Below the pieces are notes generated by a model. The model had not been told where the DNA came from. It did no database searches and worked only from the letters and a program-made list of their open reading frames with translations. A stretch of 57,056 bases of DNA from Arthrobacter sp. SDTb3-6. GTDB taxonomy: Bacteria > Actinomycetota > Actinomycetes > Actinomycetales > Micrococcaceae. The translations under genes and the position numbers were made by a program. Positions 18,266 through 26,574 of the stretch are shown here, one piece after another. The stretch covers positions 1-57,056 of the forward strand of contig NZ_JAAMFN010000029.1 of the NCBI RefSeq assembly GCF_013376095.1, written 5' to 3'. The first letter of the stretch is position 1. Every line of letters starts with the position of its first letter.

Positions 18266-19011
18266 TCCTTGCCGCCAACGCGCCGTGGTGGGCCATCCTG
18301 CTGTGCCTGGTGGCCGCCGTCGTCCTGCCCACGTTGATCGGCCTGGAACGCCAGGTCAACAACAAGTCGGCCGGGATGCGCACGCACGCCTTGGTGGGCC
18401 TGGGTGCGGCGTTGTTCGTGGTGGTCAGCAAGTACGGCTTTTCCGACGTCCTGGAAACCAACCTGGTCCGGCTGGACCCGTCCCGGGTGGCCGCCCAGAT
18501 CGTGACCGGGATCGGCTTCATCGGCGCCGGGCTGGTGTTCGTGCGCCGCAACAAGGTCCGTGGACTGACCACGGCGTCGTCCATCTGGCTCACGGCGGCG
18601 GTGGGCGCGGCAGCCGGTGCCGGGCTGGTGCTGTATGCGGCATTCACCACGGCCGCGTACTTCCTGATTGTGCTGGCCTACTCGAAGGTCCTCGAACGCG
18701 GGCGGCTGTTTGGCCGCAGGTACCACGTGCTGCAGGTGCAGTATGTCGACGGCACGGGTGCGCTGCGGGAGATCCTGCAGGCCTGCACGCAACAGGGCTT
18801 CCAGATCCTCGGCTTCAACACCCGCTCCGTTCCCGAGGGCGGGGAGAGCACCGTGGGGCGGCTGCTGAACACCGAAGCGCTGCCGGAATCGGTCCGCCTG
18901 GTGGAGGTCGAGCTGGAAATTGAGGGGCTCGGGGAGAAGGGCGGCCTGCTCTCGGAACTGGCCCGCCTGCCCACGATTGCCGCCGTGACGTTCGACGACG
19001 AAATCGAGTAG
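18262..19011 (+). CDS. MgtC/SapB-family membrane protein
   Basis: 249 residues. The first 145 are hydrophobic, with five predicted membrane segments. They contain PTLIGLERQVNNKSAGMRTHALVGLGAALF and the QIVTGIGFIGAGLVF segment typical of MgtC/SapB. The C-terminal 90 residues form a soluble ACT-like domain, as in full-length MgtC-type proteins. Members affect magnesium or acid stress and virulence, but the molecular activity is unsettled. The start overlaps the methyltransferase stop, so the two are co-translated. Confidence 0.85.
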   Translation: MILAANAPWWAILLCLVAAVVLPTLIGLERQVNNKSAGMRTHALVGLGAALFVVVSKYGFSDVLETNLVRLDPSRVAAQIVTGIGFIGAGLVFVRRNKVRGLTTASSIWLTAAVGAAAGAGLVLYAAFTTAAYFLIVLAYSKVLERGRLFGRRYHVLQVQYVDGTGALREILQACTQQGFQILGFNTRSVPEGGESTVGRLLNTEALPESVRLVEVELEIEGLGEKGGLLSELARLPTIAAVTFDDEIE

Positions 19012-19055
19012 GCGCGCGCCTGCCCAAAGCGGCCCGGATTCGCCTCCAATACGTG

Positions 19056-19084
19056 TTCGCGGTAAAAATATGGTGAACTAGGCT
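19056..19084 (+). promoter_or_regulatory. Candidate topA promoter
   Basis: TTCGCG (19056-19061) and TAGGCT (19079-19084) are separated by 17 bases, a plausible housekeeping sigma promoter for a high-GC actinobacterium. The region between is locally AT-rich. The topA start lies 48 bases downstream, after a GTAGGAG ribosome binding site. Confidence 0.4.
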
Positions 19085-19131
19085 CATGGGGGGCGCCTCC
19101 CGCCCACCCTTTCATTCCCTGTAGGAGTACC

Positions 19132-21882
19132 GTGCCAAGCAAGGCAGCCAACAAGCCAAAGACCGGCAAGAAGCTCGTCATCGTCGAGTCCCCTGCCAAA
19201 AGCAAGACCATCGCCAAGTACCTGGGCGAGGGGTTCGTCGTCGAAGCTTCCATTGGCCACATCCGCGACTTGCCGCAGCCTTCGGACCTGCCCGCAGAGT
19301 TGAAAAAGTCCCCCATCGGCAAGTTTGCCGTGGACCTGGAAAACGGCTTCAAGCCGTACTACGTCATCTCCCCGGACAAGAAAAAGAAGGTGGCGGAGCT
19401 CAAGGCGCAGCTCAAGGACGCCGACGAACTGTACCTCGCCACCGATGGGGACCGCGAAGGCGAAGCCATCGCGTGGCACCTGCTCGAGGTGCTCAAGCCC
19501 AAGGTCCCGGTGCACCGCATGACGTTTGCGGAAATCACCAAGGAGTCGCTGCAGCGCGCCTTGGGCAACCTGCGCGAGCTGGACACCGACCTAGTGGATG
19601 CGCAGGAAACCCGCCGCGTCCTGGACCGGCTGTACGGCTATGAAATTTCCCCCGTGCTCTGGCGCAAGGTCTCCCGCGGCCTGTCAGCCGGGCGTGTGCA
19701 GTCCGTGGTGACCCGCATGGTGGTGGAGCGCGAACGCGAGCGCATGGCGTTCCGGTCCGCCGGCTACTGGGACCTGCTGGGCACTTTCGCCCCGGACGCC
19801 TCCGCCGGCGAGCCGTTCAGCGCCAAGCTGACCGCCGTGGACGGCAAACGTGTCGCCTCCGGCCGCGACTTCAACGACAAGGGCGAGCTGACCGGCAAGA
19901 ACGTCGCCCATTTGGACGAGGCAGCCGCCACGGCGCTTGCCGCCGGCCTGCAGGACGCGGACTTCGCCGTCCGCTCCATGGAGCACAAGCCCTACACCCG
20001 CCGGCCCGCCGCGCCGTTTACGACCTCGACCCTCCAGCAGGAGGCCGGGCGGAAGCTGCGCTTCTCCTCCAAGTCGACCATGCAGACCGCCCAGCGGCTG
20101 TATGAAAACGGCTACATCACCTACATGCGTACGGACTCCTCCGCGCTGAGCGACGAGGCCGTCAACGCCGCCCGCCGCCAGGCCTCGGAACTGTACGGCC
20201 CCGAATTTGTGCCCGCCGCCAAGCGCGTCTATGCGAACAAGAGCTCCAACGCGCAGGAGGCCCACGAGGCCATCCGCCCCGCCGGCGACTCCTTCCGCAC
20301 CCCGGCCCAGGTGGCCGGCGCCCTGCGCGGCGACGAATTCAGGCTCTACGAGCTGATCTGGAAGCGCACCGTCGCCTCCCAGATGGCCGACGCCAAGGGC
20401 TCGACGGCGACCATCAAGCTGGGTGCCGCAACGGTGGCCGGGGCAGCCGCCGGGCAGGACGCCGAGTTCTCCGCCTCCGGCACCGTGATCACCTTCCGCG
20501 GCTTCCTGGCCGCCTACGAGGAAGGCCGCGACGAATCCCGCAACGCCGCCGACGAGTCGGACCGCCGCCTGCCCAACGTCAAGGAAGGGGACGTGCTCAA
20601 GGCCGCCGACGTCACGGCCAGCGGCCACGAAACCTCCCCGCCGCCGCGCTTCACGGAAGCGTCGCTGACGAAGGAAATGGAAGAGCGGGACATTGGCCGC
20701 CCGTCCACCTACGCCTCCACGCTGTCCACCATCATGGACCGCGGCTACGTGCGCAAGCAGGGTTCGGCGCTGATCCCCACCTGGATCGCCTTCTCTGTGA
20801 TCCGCCTGCTGGAGCAGCACTTCACCTCCTACGTCGACTACAAGTTCACCGCCGGCATGGAGACCGGCCTGGACAGGATCGCCAACGGCGAGGACAAGGG
20901 CTCGGACTGGCTCAGCCACTTTTACTTTGGCGACGACTCCGACGCCGGCCTGCTCGCGATCGTGAACAACCTGGGCGAGATTGACGCCCGGGACATCAAC
21001 TCGATCAAGATCGGCGACAACCTGGTCCTGCGGGTCGGCAAGTTCGGCCCGTACCTGGAAAGCACCGTGCCCACCCTGGACCCCAAGACCGGGGAAATCA
21101 TCGAGGCCGCACGCGCCAACGTCCCCGAGGACCTGGCCCCGGACGAGCTCACCCCGGCCAAGGCGCAGGAACTCATGGAGACGGCCGCCCCCGAGGAGCG
21201 GGTGCTCGGCGTCGAGGAGGCCACCGGCCGGACCATCGTGGCCAAGAACGGCCGCTACGGCCCGTACGTCACCGAGGTCATTCCGGAACTGACCGAGGAG
21301 GAAATCGCCAACCAGCCGGTCGAGTACTACAAGAACGGCAAGCCGAAGCCGCCGAAGAAGCCCGTCAAGGCCAAGCCGCGCACCGGGTCGCTGTTCAAGT
21401 CGATGACCGTGGACACCGTCACGCTGGAGGAGGCGCTGGCCATCATGAGCCTGCCCCGCGTGCTGGGCACCGACGCCGAAGGCGCCGAGATCACGGTGCA
21501 GAACGGCCGGTTCGGCCCGTACCTGAAAAAGGGCTCCGACTCCCGCTCCATCGGCTCGGAGGAGGAAATCTTCACCATCACGCTCGAGGCGGCCCTGGAG
21601 ATCTACTCCCAGCCGAAGCAGCGCGGCGCCCGTGCCGCGGTTCCCCCGCTGGCGGAGTTTGGCGACGACCCGGTCTCCGGGAAGAAGATCGTGGTGAAGG
21701 AAGGCCGCTTTGGCCCGTACATCACCGACGGCGTCACGAACATCACCGTGCCGCGCGGGACGGATGTGGCGGAACTCACGCACGAGGCCGCCGTCGGGCT
21801 GCTGGCGGACAAGCGCGAGCGCGGCCCGGTCAAGCGGACCGCCAAGGCGCCGGCCAAGCGGAAAGCCCCGGCGCGAAAGTAG
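19132..21882 (+). CDS. topA: DNA topoisomerase I
   Basis: 916 residues, type IA topoisomerase relaxing negative supercoils. The N-terminal Toprim domain begins KLVIVESPAKSKTIAKYLG, with the acidic DGDREGEAIAW motif. The catalytic tyrosine is Y331 in ITYMRTDSS. The GRVQSVVTRMV segment and EEAHEAIRP-like region are also present. After about residue 600, actinobacterial topoisomerase C-terminal repeats appear (V.NGRFGPYL-type units, at least four). The protein ends in a Lys/Arg/Ala tail that aids DNA binding. There is no Zn ribbon, as is normal in Actinobacteria. The start is GTG at 19132. Confidence 0.97.
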   Translation: MPSKAANKPKTGKKLVIVESPAKSKTIAKYLGEGFVVEASIGHIRDLPQPSDLPAELKKSPIGKFAVDLENGFKPYYVISPDKKKKVAELKAQLKDADELYLATDGDREGEAIAWHLLEVLKPKVPVHRMTFAEITKESLQRALGNLRELDTDLVDAQETRRVLDRLYGYEISPVLWRKVSRGLSAGRVQSVVTRMVVERERERMAFRSAGYWDLLGTFAPDASAGEPFSAKLTAVDGKRVASGRDFNDKGELTGKNVAHLDEAAATALAAGLQDADFAVRSMEHKPYTRRPAAPFTTSTLQQEAGRKLRFSSKSTMQTAQRLYENGYITYMRTDSSALSDEAVNAARRQASELYGPEFVPAAKRVYANKSSNAQEAHEAIRPAGDSFRTPAQVAGALRGDEFRLYELIWKRTVASQMADAKGSTATIKLGAATVAGAAAGQDAEFSASGTVITFRGFLAAYEEGRDESRNAADESDRRLPNVKEGDVLKAADVTASGHETSPPPRFTEASLTKEMEERDIGRPSTYASTLSTIMDRGYVRKQGSALIPTWIAFSVIRLLEQHFTSYVDYKFTAGMETGLDRIANGEDKGSDWLSHFYFGDDSDAGLLAIVNNLGEIDARDINSIKIGDNLVLRVGKFGPYLESTVPTLDPKTGEIIEAARANVPEDLAPDELTPAKAQELMETAAPEERVLGVEEATGRTIVAKNGRYGPYVTEVIPELTEEEIANQPVEYYKNGKPKPPKKPVKAKPRTGSLFKSMTVDTVTLEEALAIMSLPRVLGTDAEGAEITVQNGRFGPYLKKGSDSRSIGSEEEIFTITLEAALEIYSQPKQRGARAAVPPLAEFGDDPVSGKKIVVKEGRFGPYITDGVTNITVPRGTDVAELTHEAAVGLLADKRERGPVKRTAKAPAKRKAPARK

Positions 21883-21927
21883 CCGGGCCGGACCGTGTTC
21901 GGGACTGGAACGCGCAATAATGGGCAC

Positions 21928-22914
21928 ATGAGATTAGGCGTGCTCGACATCGGTTCCAACACGGTCCACCTGCTGCTTGTTGACGCCCGCCCGGGGGCCA
22001 ACCCCGTGCCGTATGCTTCGCACAAGCGTGCCCTGAGCCTGGTGCAGTACCTGGACGGCGACGGCAACATCAACGATGAGGGCCAGACCGAGCTAATCGA
22101 ATTCATCCTGGAGGCGTGGGAGTTCGCGGCCAAGCACCGGGCCAAGGACCTGCTGGCCTTTTGCACCTCCGCGATCCGCGAGTCGACCAACGGCGCGGCC
22201 GTGCTGGCCCGCGTGCAGCATGAAACCACGATCGCGCTGACGGAGCTCACCGGCGACGAGGAATCCGCCATGACGTTCTTTGCCGTGCGCCGCTGGCACG
22301 GCTGGGGCGCCGGGACCATCCTGAACCTGGACATTGGCGGAGGCTCCCTTGAAATCGCCCAGGGGTCCAACGAGCTGCCCGACCTGGCCCATTCGGTGCC
22401 GCTGGGCGCCGGCCGGCTTACGCGCGACTGGCTTACCGAGGACCCGCCCACGGCCAAGAGCGTCAAGGAGCTGCGCAAGCACATCAAGGCGACCCTGAAG
22501 GGGCCCGTCGCCGCCACGCAGGCACTTGGCGCGCCCAACATCGTCACGGGCTCCTCCAAGACGTTCCGGGCGCTGGCCCGCATTACCGGGGCGGCTCCGT
22601 CGGCCATGGGGCCCTACGTGAAGCGCGAGCTGCACCTGACCGACCTGGGGCTGTGGAGCCAGCGGCTGTCCGCGATGTCCTCGGCGGACCGGCTGCACCT
22701 GCCCGGCGTGTCCGTGGCGCGGGCCAGGCAGGTGCTGGCCGGGGCGCTCGTGGCGCAAACGGCCCTGGAACTGTTCAAGACCCAGTCCCTGCAGATCAGC
22801 CCGTGGGCGTTGCGCGAGGGGTTGATCCTGCGGCGCCTGGACCAGCTGGTCTTTGACGGCCCGTTGGATCCGCCCGCGCATGTGGGTAGGCTGACCAATT
22901 CGGCAACCCTTTAG
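21928..22914 (+). CDS. ppx: Ppx/GppA-family phosphatase
   Basis: 328 residues of the ASKHA fold that removes phosphate from polyphosphate or pppGpp. It starts MRLGVLDIGSNTVHLLLVD (phosphate 1 motif) and has LNLDIGGGSLEIA (phosphate 2) and GSSKTFRALARITG. The ATG at 21928 is immediately followed by the conserved N-terminus, which fixes the start. CAATAAT lies about 10 bases upstream and could be a -10 for a leaderless transcript. The C-terminal HD-like domain of long Ppx is absent, so it is the short actinobacterial type (Ppx1/Ppx2 class). It is followed six bases later by a TIM-barrel gene, probably the same operon. Confidence 0.9.
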   Translation: MRLGVLDIGSNTVHLLLVDARPGANPVPYASHKRALSLVQYLDGDGNINDEGQTELIEFILEAWEFAAKHRAKDLLAFCTSAIRESTNGAAVLARVQHETTIALTELTGDEESAMTFFAVRRWHGWGAGTILNLDIGGGSLEIAQGSNELPDLAHSVPLGAGRLTRDWLTEDPPTAKSVKELRKHIKATLKGPVAATQALGAPNIVTGSSKTFRALARITGAAPSAMGPYVKRELHLTDLGLWSQRLSAMSSADRLHLPGVSVARARQVLAGALVAQTALELFKTQSLQISPWALREGLILRRLDQLVFDGPLDPPAHVGRLTNSATL

Positions 22915-22920
22915 GCGGTC

Positions 22921-23796
22921 ATGAACACACCACGGACGGATTCCACCCCCTCGGACGGCACGGCGCCGCCGGCCGGCACGGCGGCGGCAGGCGGCCAGGT
23001 GCCCCGGCGCCCCATCCCGGTGGCGCTGTCCACGGCGTCGGTGTACCCGCTGAGCGTGCACGACGGTTTCGCCGTGGCCGCGGACCTGGGCTACGACGGC
23101 GTCGAGGTGCTCGTGACCCACAACGGCGACAGCCAGGACGCCCGCGCCCTGTCCACCCTGGCCGAACGCTATGACCAGCCAATCCTGGCCATCCACGCAC
23201 CCACGCTGCTGCTGACCCAGCAGGTGTGGGGCAGCGCCTGGAACAAGGTCCAGCGCTCCGCCCAGATGGCCGTGGACGTTGGCGCCGACGTCGTGGTGGT
23301 GCACCCGCCGTTCCGCTGGCAGAACGACTACGCGGAGACGTTCGCGCACGGCGTGCGGGACATTGCCGATGCGTTCGGGGTGCGCATCGCCGTGGAAAAC
23401 ATGTACCCGTGGCGGGTCCGCGGCCGGGAGGCCCTGGCCTACCTGCCGCACTGGGACCCGGTGCCGCTGGACTACCGGGACGTCACCTGGGACTTCTCCC
23501 ACGCCGCCTCCGCCGGGGCCTCCAGCCTGGACGCCGCGAAGGCACTGGGATCCCGGCTGCGGCACATCCACCTGACGGACGGCATCTCGCCCTCGACCAA
23601 GGACCAGCACCTGATCCCCGGCCACGGCACGCAGGAGTGCATGGAGGTGCTCCAGCACATTGCCGGCAACGGCTTTGACGGCGCCGTGGTGGCCGAGATT
23701 TCCACCCGGAAGGCCAAGGGCGCCGGCCAGCGCGAGGAATGGCTGGCCGAAACCCTCGAATTCGCCCGCGTGCACCTGGGCCAGACCATCGCCTGA
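22921..23796 (+). CDS. Sugar phosphate isomerase/epimerase-like TIM-barrel protein
   Basis: 291 residues in the xylose isomerase-like TIM barrel family (AP endonuclease 2 superfamily). Visible features are PVALSTASVYPLSVHDGFAVAADLGYDGVEV, ADVVVVHPPFRWQ, RIAVENMYPW, DFSHAASAG and HIHLTDG, which hold the metal ligands. A 30-residue Pro/Ala/Thr-rich N-terminus precedes the barrel, so a later start is possible. The substrate is unknown. The same gene commonly follows ppx in Arthrobacter-like genomes, suggesting a conserved operon. Confidence 0.82.
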   Translation: MNTPRTDSTPSDGTAPPAGTAAAGGQVPRRPIPVALSTASVYPLSVHDGFAVAADLGYDGVEVLVTHNGDSQDARALSTLAERYDQPILAIHAPTLLLTQQVWGSAWNKVQRSAQMAVDVGADVVVVHPPFRWQNDYAETFAHGVRDIADAFGVRIAVENMYPWRVRGREALAYLPHWDPVPLDYRDVTWDFSHAASAGASSLDAAKALGSRLRHIHLTDGISPSTKDQHLIPGHGTQECMEVLQHIAGNGFDGAVVAEISTRKAKGAGQREEWLAETLEFARVHLGQTIA

Positions 23797-23830
23797 CAGC
23801 CCGGAGCCGGCCAACCGGACCCCACGCCTT

Positions 23831-23930
23831 AACAACGCTCGGTTGCAATCGGGGGTGTTTGGGGCAACGCTTCCGCACCCGGCGCGGGAGCGTGGGGAAA
23901 AACACCCCCGGTTGCGCGGGAGCGTTTGTT
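23831..23930. repeat. Large compound palindrome (cloverleaf-like)
   Basis: GCAATCGGGGGTGTTT at 23845-23860 pairs with AAACACCCCCGGTTGC at 23900-23915 over 16 positions (one G-T). The outer ACGCTC (23835-23840) pairs with GAGCGT (23919-23924). Inside the loop a second hairpin pairs ACGCTTCCGC with GCGGGAGCGT. The whole folds as a branched structure. It lies after the TIM-barrel gene and could terminate transcription or be a dispersed repetitive palindrome. Confidence 0.7.
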
Positions 23931-24020
23931 GGTTGCTGCCTGGGCCGGGGCCTGGGGCATGGGACCGGGGCTTGGTGGACCAGGGCCTGGGGCTTAACGG
24001 CCTGGGGCTTAACGCGAAAT

Positions 24021-24132
24021 CGCCGGAGAACATGTGGCCAGTGGATGGGGGGAAACACTGGCGAGTTCTCCGGCGATTTGACTGGTCTTCAGGACAGGAC
24101 CAGCCCGATCATCACTCGCACCCTTATGAGGT
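24021..24132 (+). ncRNA. Structured module 1 upstream of proC
   Basis: An 11-bp stem (CGCCGGAGAAC 24021-24031 with GTTCTCCGGCG 24065-24075) encloses an inner hairpin CCAGTG...CACTGG whose loop is GATGGGGGGAAA. A second hairpin CTGGTC/GACCAG follows (24082-24103). The module ends with the conserved string at 24110-24132, which begins CATCACTCGCACCC and ends TTATGAGGT. The same order of elements recurs 252 bases downstream with different stem sequences, arguing for selected structure. Whether it acts as RNA or DNA, and on which strand, is not proven. Confidence 0.5.
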
Positions 24133-24272
24133 ACTTAAAACAATAGGGAGCGTGCTTGTGAATAGTCCGGGCAGAGACTGTGCATTTGCCGTTAAGTCGG
24201 GCCGGTGGCTACACGTCACCAAGAGTCACCAAAAACCGACCTGTTAACCCAAATAACCCGGTTAACGAGAAA

Positions 24273-24390
24273 CGCCGGAAGCAATGCCAGGCCTTGGGGG
24301 AAACCTAGCCGCTTCCGGCGCTCCGGACCGGCTGCTGAAAACAACTGCCGGTCCGTCATCACTCGCACCTTTATGAGGTGGTTATGACAG
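24273..24390 (+). ncRNA. Structured module 2 upstream of proC
   Basis: A 10-bp stem (CGCCGGAAGC 24273-24282 with GCTTCCGGCG 24311-24320) encloses an imperfect inner hairpin with CCTTGGGGGAAA in its loop. A perfect 9-bp hairpin CGGACCGGC/GCCGGTCCG follows (24324-24355). The tail 24357-24379 matches module 1 at 22 of 23 positions and can itself fold, with GTCAT (24356-24360) pairing ATGAC (24385-24389) around CACC/GGTG. The module ends about 130 bases before the proC start, so it would lie in the proC leader if transcription begins upstream. Confidence 0.5.
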
Positions 24391-24520
24391 TAATGGGCCT
24401 TTCTGGGCAAAGACCGCCACGGGGCTGGGAAAAGGCTGGCAGTGTCAGGTCCGCCCGTCCCGTGACGGCGCGAAACGGCGCTTTGTTGCATGCGGGGCGC
24501 CGGGGCAGAAAGATGGGGGG

Positions 24521-25357
24521 ATGAGTAAAAAGATCGTATTTCTAGGCTGCGGATCCATGGGTGAGGCAATTTTGACCGGACTGCTGGCTGCCGGGACCAC
24601 GCCACAGTCCGTCACCGTGACCGTTCGCCGGCCCGAACGGGCTGAAGAACTGGCACAGGCCCACGGGGTCACCGCGCTGGCCTCGAACGAGGAAGGGAAC
24701 GCCAACGTCGAGGCCGTGGCCGGGGCCGACGTCGTGATCCTCGGCGTCAAGCCTGTGGGCATTGCGGCGTTGTGCCGGGAGGTCGCAGGGGCCCTGGAAC
24801 CCGGCGCCGTGGTCATCAGCGTAGCGGCCGCCGTTTCCCTGGAACAGCTGGAAGCGGCGCTGCGGCCCGGCCAGCCTGTGGTGCGTTCCATGCCGAACAC
24901 CCCGCTGAAGGTGGGCCGCGGCGTCGTGGCCCTTTCCGCCGGAACCGCCGCCGACGAACACCACCTGGCCGCGGCGCACGAAGTCTTTGACGGCGCCGGG
25001 GTGGTGCTGGACGTTCCGGAGGACCAGCAGGACGCCGTGTCCGCCATCAGCGGTTCCGGCCCCGCCTACGCCTTTTACCTGGCCGAGGCCATGGCGGCCG
25101 CCGGCCGGGAGTTCGGGCTCCCGGAGTCGATCGCCCAGGTTTTGGCCCGGGAGACGGTGGCGGGGGCCGGGCTCATGCTTGCCGAGCCCGGTGCCGACGC
25201 GGCCGTGCTGCGCCGTGCCGTGACCAGCCCGAACGGCACCACCGAGCAGGCCATCGCCACCTTCGACAAGCTGGGCCTGCCGGGCATCGTCAGCGCCGGG
25301 GCGAAGGCCGCCGCGGCACGCGCAGCCCAGATCACCGAAGAGCTCGCCGGAAAGTAG
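24521..25357 (+). CDS. proC: Pyrroline-5-carboxylate reductase
   Basis: 278 residues; last step of proline synthesis, reducing pyrroline-5-carboxylate with NAD(P)H. The N-terminal Rossmann motif is IVFLGCGSMGEAI. The middle shows VILGVKPVGI and VVRSMPNTPLKVGRG. The C-terminal dimerisation domain carries the family signature around SGSGPAYAFYLAEAM and TSPNGTTEQAI. Length and motifs match the family throughout. The ATG at 24521 follows a GGGGG stretch. The unusual feature is the long structured leader region upstream. Confidence 0.96.
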   Translation: MSKKIVFLGCGSMGEAILTGLLAAGTTPQSVTVTVRRPERAEELAQAHGVTALASNEEGNANVEAVAGADVVILGVKPVGIAALCREVAGALEPGAVVISVAAAVSLEQLEAALRPGQPVVRSMPNTPLKVGRGVVALSAGTAADEHHLAAAHEVFDGAGVVLDVPEDQQDAVSAISGSGPAYAFYLAEAMAAAGREFGLPESIAQVLARETVAGAGLMLAEPGADAAVLRRAVTSPNGTTEQAIATFDKLGLPGIVSAGAKAAAARAAQITEELAGK

Positions 25358-25390
25358 CCCAGCCGCAGCCGGCCCGGCGGCCTCGAGGCT

Positions 25391-26011
25391 TCACCGGGGC
25401 GGGGCGGCCTCAAGGTCCAGCAGCAGGGCCTTGGCTTCCGTCCCGCCCACGTACGCGCCCCGGCTGCCGTCGGAGCGGACCACACGGTGGCACGGCACCA
25501 CCAGCGGCAGCGGGTTGCGGGCGCAGGCAGTCCCTACGGCCCGCACGGCGCGCGGGCTGGACGTCAGCGCAGCCACGGCGGCGTAGCTGGCCGTGTGCCC
25601 GTAGCCGATCTCGGGCAGGTGCGCCAGCACCTCGCGCCGGAAGCCGCCGGCCAGGCGGAAGTCCAGCGGCAGCTCGAACCGTCGCCGCCGCCCCGCAAAG
25701 TACTCGTCCAGTTCGCGGGCAGCCTCGTCCAGCCGTGCCGGGGCCCTGAGGATGCGCGGGCTGACCGTCGACGCCAGCGCGGCCAGCACGGCGTCGTGCC
25801 CCTCCCGCGCAAACGCCACCCGCACCAGCCCCGCCTCGGTGCCGGCCAGCAGCAGCGGCCCCACGGGGGACTCCACCACCCTGTACGCCACATCGATCAG
25901 GCCGTCCGCCGACGCCGCAGCCAGCAGCGACGCCCGCAGCCGTGCCATCGCCGGGGCCTCGCCCGCCGCCACTGCGGCAAGGTCCACCGGCAATCCATGG
26001 TTCATGCTCAT
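25391..26011 (-). CDS. Methylated-DNA-protein cysteine methyltransferase with N-terminal extension
   Basis: 206 residues, Ogt/MGMT-type suicide DNA repair protein. The active-site motif is VPCHRVVRSDGS and the helix-turn-helix region GYGHTASYAAVAAL precedes it. Compared with ordinary Ogt it has an extra N-terminal region of about 40 residues (the first few are MSMNHGLPVDLAAVAAGE) before the usual start near VVESPVGPLLL. The start at 26011 has GGGAGAGG upstream and overlaps the sigma factor stop by ATGA. Third gene of an Ogt-sigma-MGMT operon. The extension may bind the sigma factor; that is inference. Confidence 0.85.
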   Translation of the reverse strand: MSMNHGLPVDLAAVAAGEAPAMARLRASLLAAASADGLIDVAYRVVESPVGPLLLAGTEAGLVRVAFAREGHDAVLAALASTVSPRILRAPARLDEAARELDEYFAGRRRRFELPLDFRLAGGFRREVLAHLPEIGYGHTASYAAVAALTSSPRAVRAVGTACARNPLPLVVPCHRVVRSDGSRGAYVGGTEAKALLLDLEAAPPR

Positions 26012-26574
26012 AGCCCTCTCCCTTCCGTCCCGGACAACCCGGCCGGCCCGGCCAGGCGCGCCCGCAGTGCCTTCATCCCGTCGGCCGAGGCCCGCCGCGC
26101 CGCCGCCTCCGAATTCCCCAACAGGGCCGCCACCTCGGCATGCCTGAGCCCGGCCAGATGGTGGTAGACCACCGCCTCGCGCTGCCTTTTCGGCAGAGCG
26201 CCAATTGCCGCCCACACGGCGGCCGCGTCCTCGCCGGCCTCCACGGCATGGACGACGGCGTCCCCTCCGCCCGCGTCCGTCCCGCCAGGGAGGGTGGCCG
26301 CCTCCGTCCCGCCCGGGCGGCTGGCCGGCACCGGCAGCCGGCCGGCCTTCCGGTGGTGGTCGGCTGCCTTGTTCCGGGCAATCGTCACCAGCCACGCCTC
26401 GGCGTTGAGGGGCTCGGTGGACGGGTAGGCGCGCAGGGCCGCCAGGAACGTTTCCTGCCAGACGTCGTCGGCGTCCTGGACCCCGACCAGCGCCCGGCAC
26501 ACCCGCAGGACGGCGGTGCCGTGGGCTTCCACGAGGGCCTCGAACGGCGCCCGCGGGGCTGCGGCACGGCTCAA
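26008..26574 (-). CDS. ECF-type RNA polymerase sigma factor
   Basis: 188 residues. Region 2 spans about residues 10-80: FEALVEAHGTAVLRVCRALV, then DADDVWQETFLAAL for the -10 recognising helix, and AWLVTIARNKAADHHRK. Region 4 is near residues 125-180: LPKRQREAVVYHHLAGLRHAEVAALLG, a clear helix-turn-helix. No anti-sigma gene is adjacent. The only clear candidate start is TTG at 26574, overlapping the preceding ogt stop (TTGA). The gene lies between two alkyltransferase genes with overlaps on both sides, implying tight coupling and a role in an alkylation or DNA-damage response. Confidence 0.85.
   Translation of the reverse strand: MSRAAAPRAPFEALVEAHGTAVLRVCRALVGVQDADDVWQETFLAALRAYPSTEPLNAEAWLVTIARNKAADHHRKAGRLPVPASRPGGTEAATLPGGTDAGGGDAVVHAVEAGEDAAAVWAAIGALPKRQREAVVYHHLAGLRHAEVAALLGNSEAAARRASADGMKALRARLAGPAGLSGTEGRGL

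Larger units (their letters stand above)
23797..24520. other. Gene-free 0.7-kb region with structured repeats
   Basis: No credible gene lies here. The stretch holds a 100-base compound palindrome, two related structured modules (listed separately) and a small palindrome GTTAACC...GGTTAAC at 24243-24266. The final 100 bases before proC are GC-rich, with an AGAAAGATGGGGGG segment next to its start. Confidence 0.7.

Noticed and set aside
19684-21927. 747-residue frame antisense to topA
   Set aside because: Gly/Val/Arg-rich shadow of topA with no motifs or start site.
22093-24033. 646-residue frame antisense to ppx and the TIM-barrel gene
   Set aside because: Covers two real genes and an untranslated palindrome; composition is that of a shadow frame.
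24243-24266. Integron attC site
   Set aside because: GTTAACC/GGTTAAC recalls attC ends, but no integrase or gene cassette is present and the spacing is wrong.
24021-24390. Known glycine, SAM-type or cobalamin riboswitch
   Set aside because: Tandem layout recalls glycine riboswitches but none of the consensus cores I know are present.
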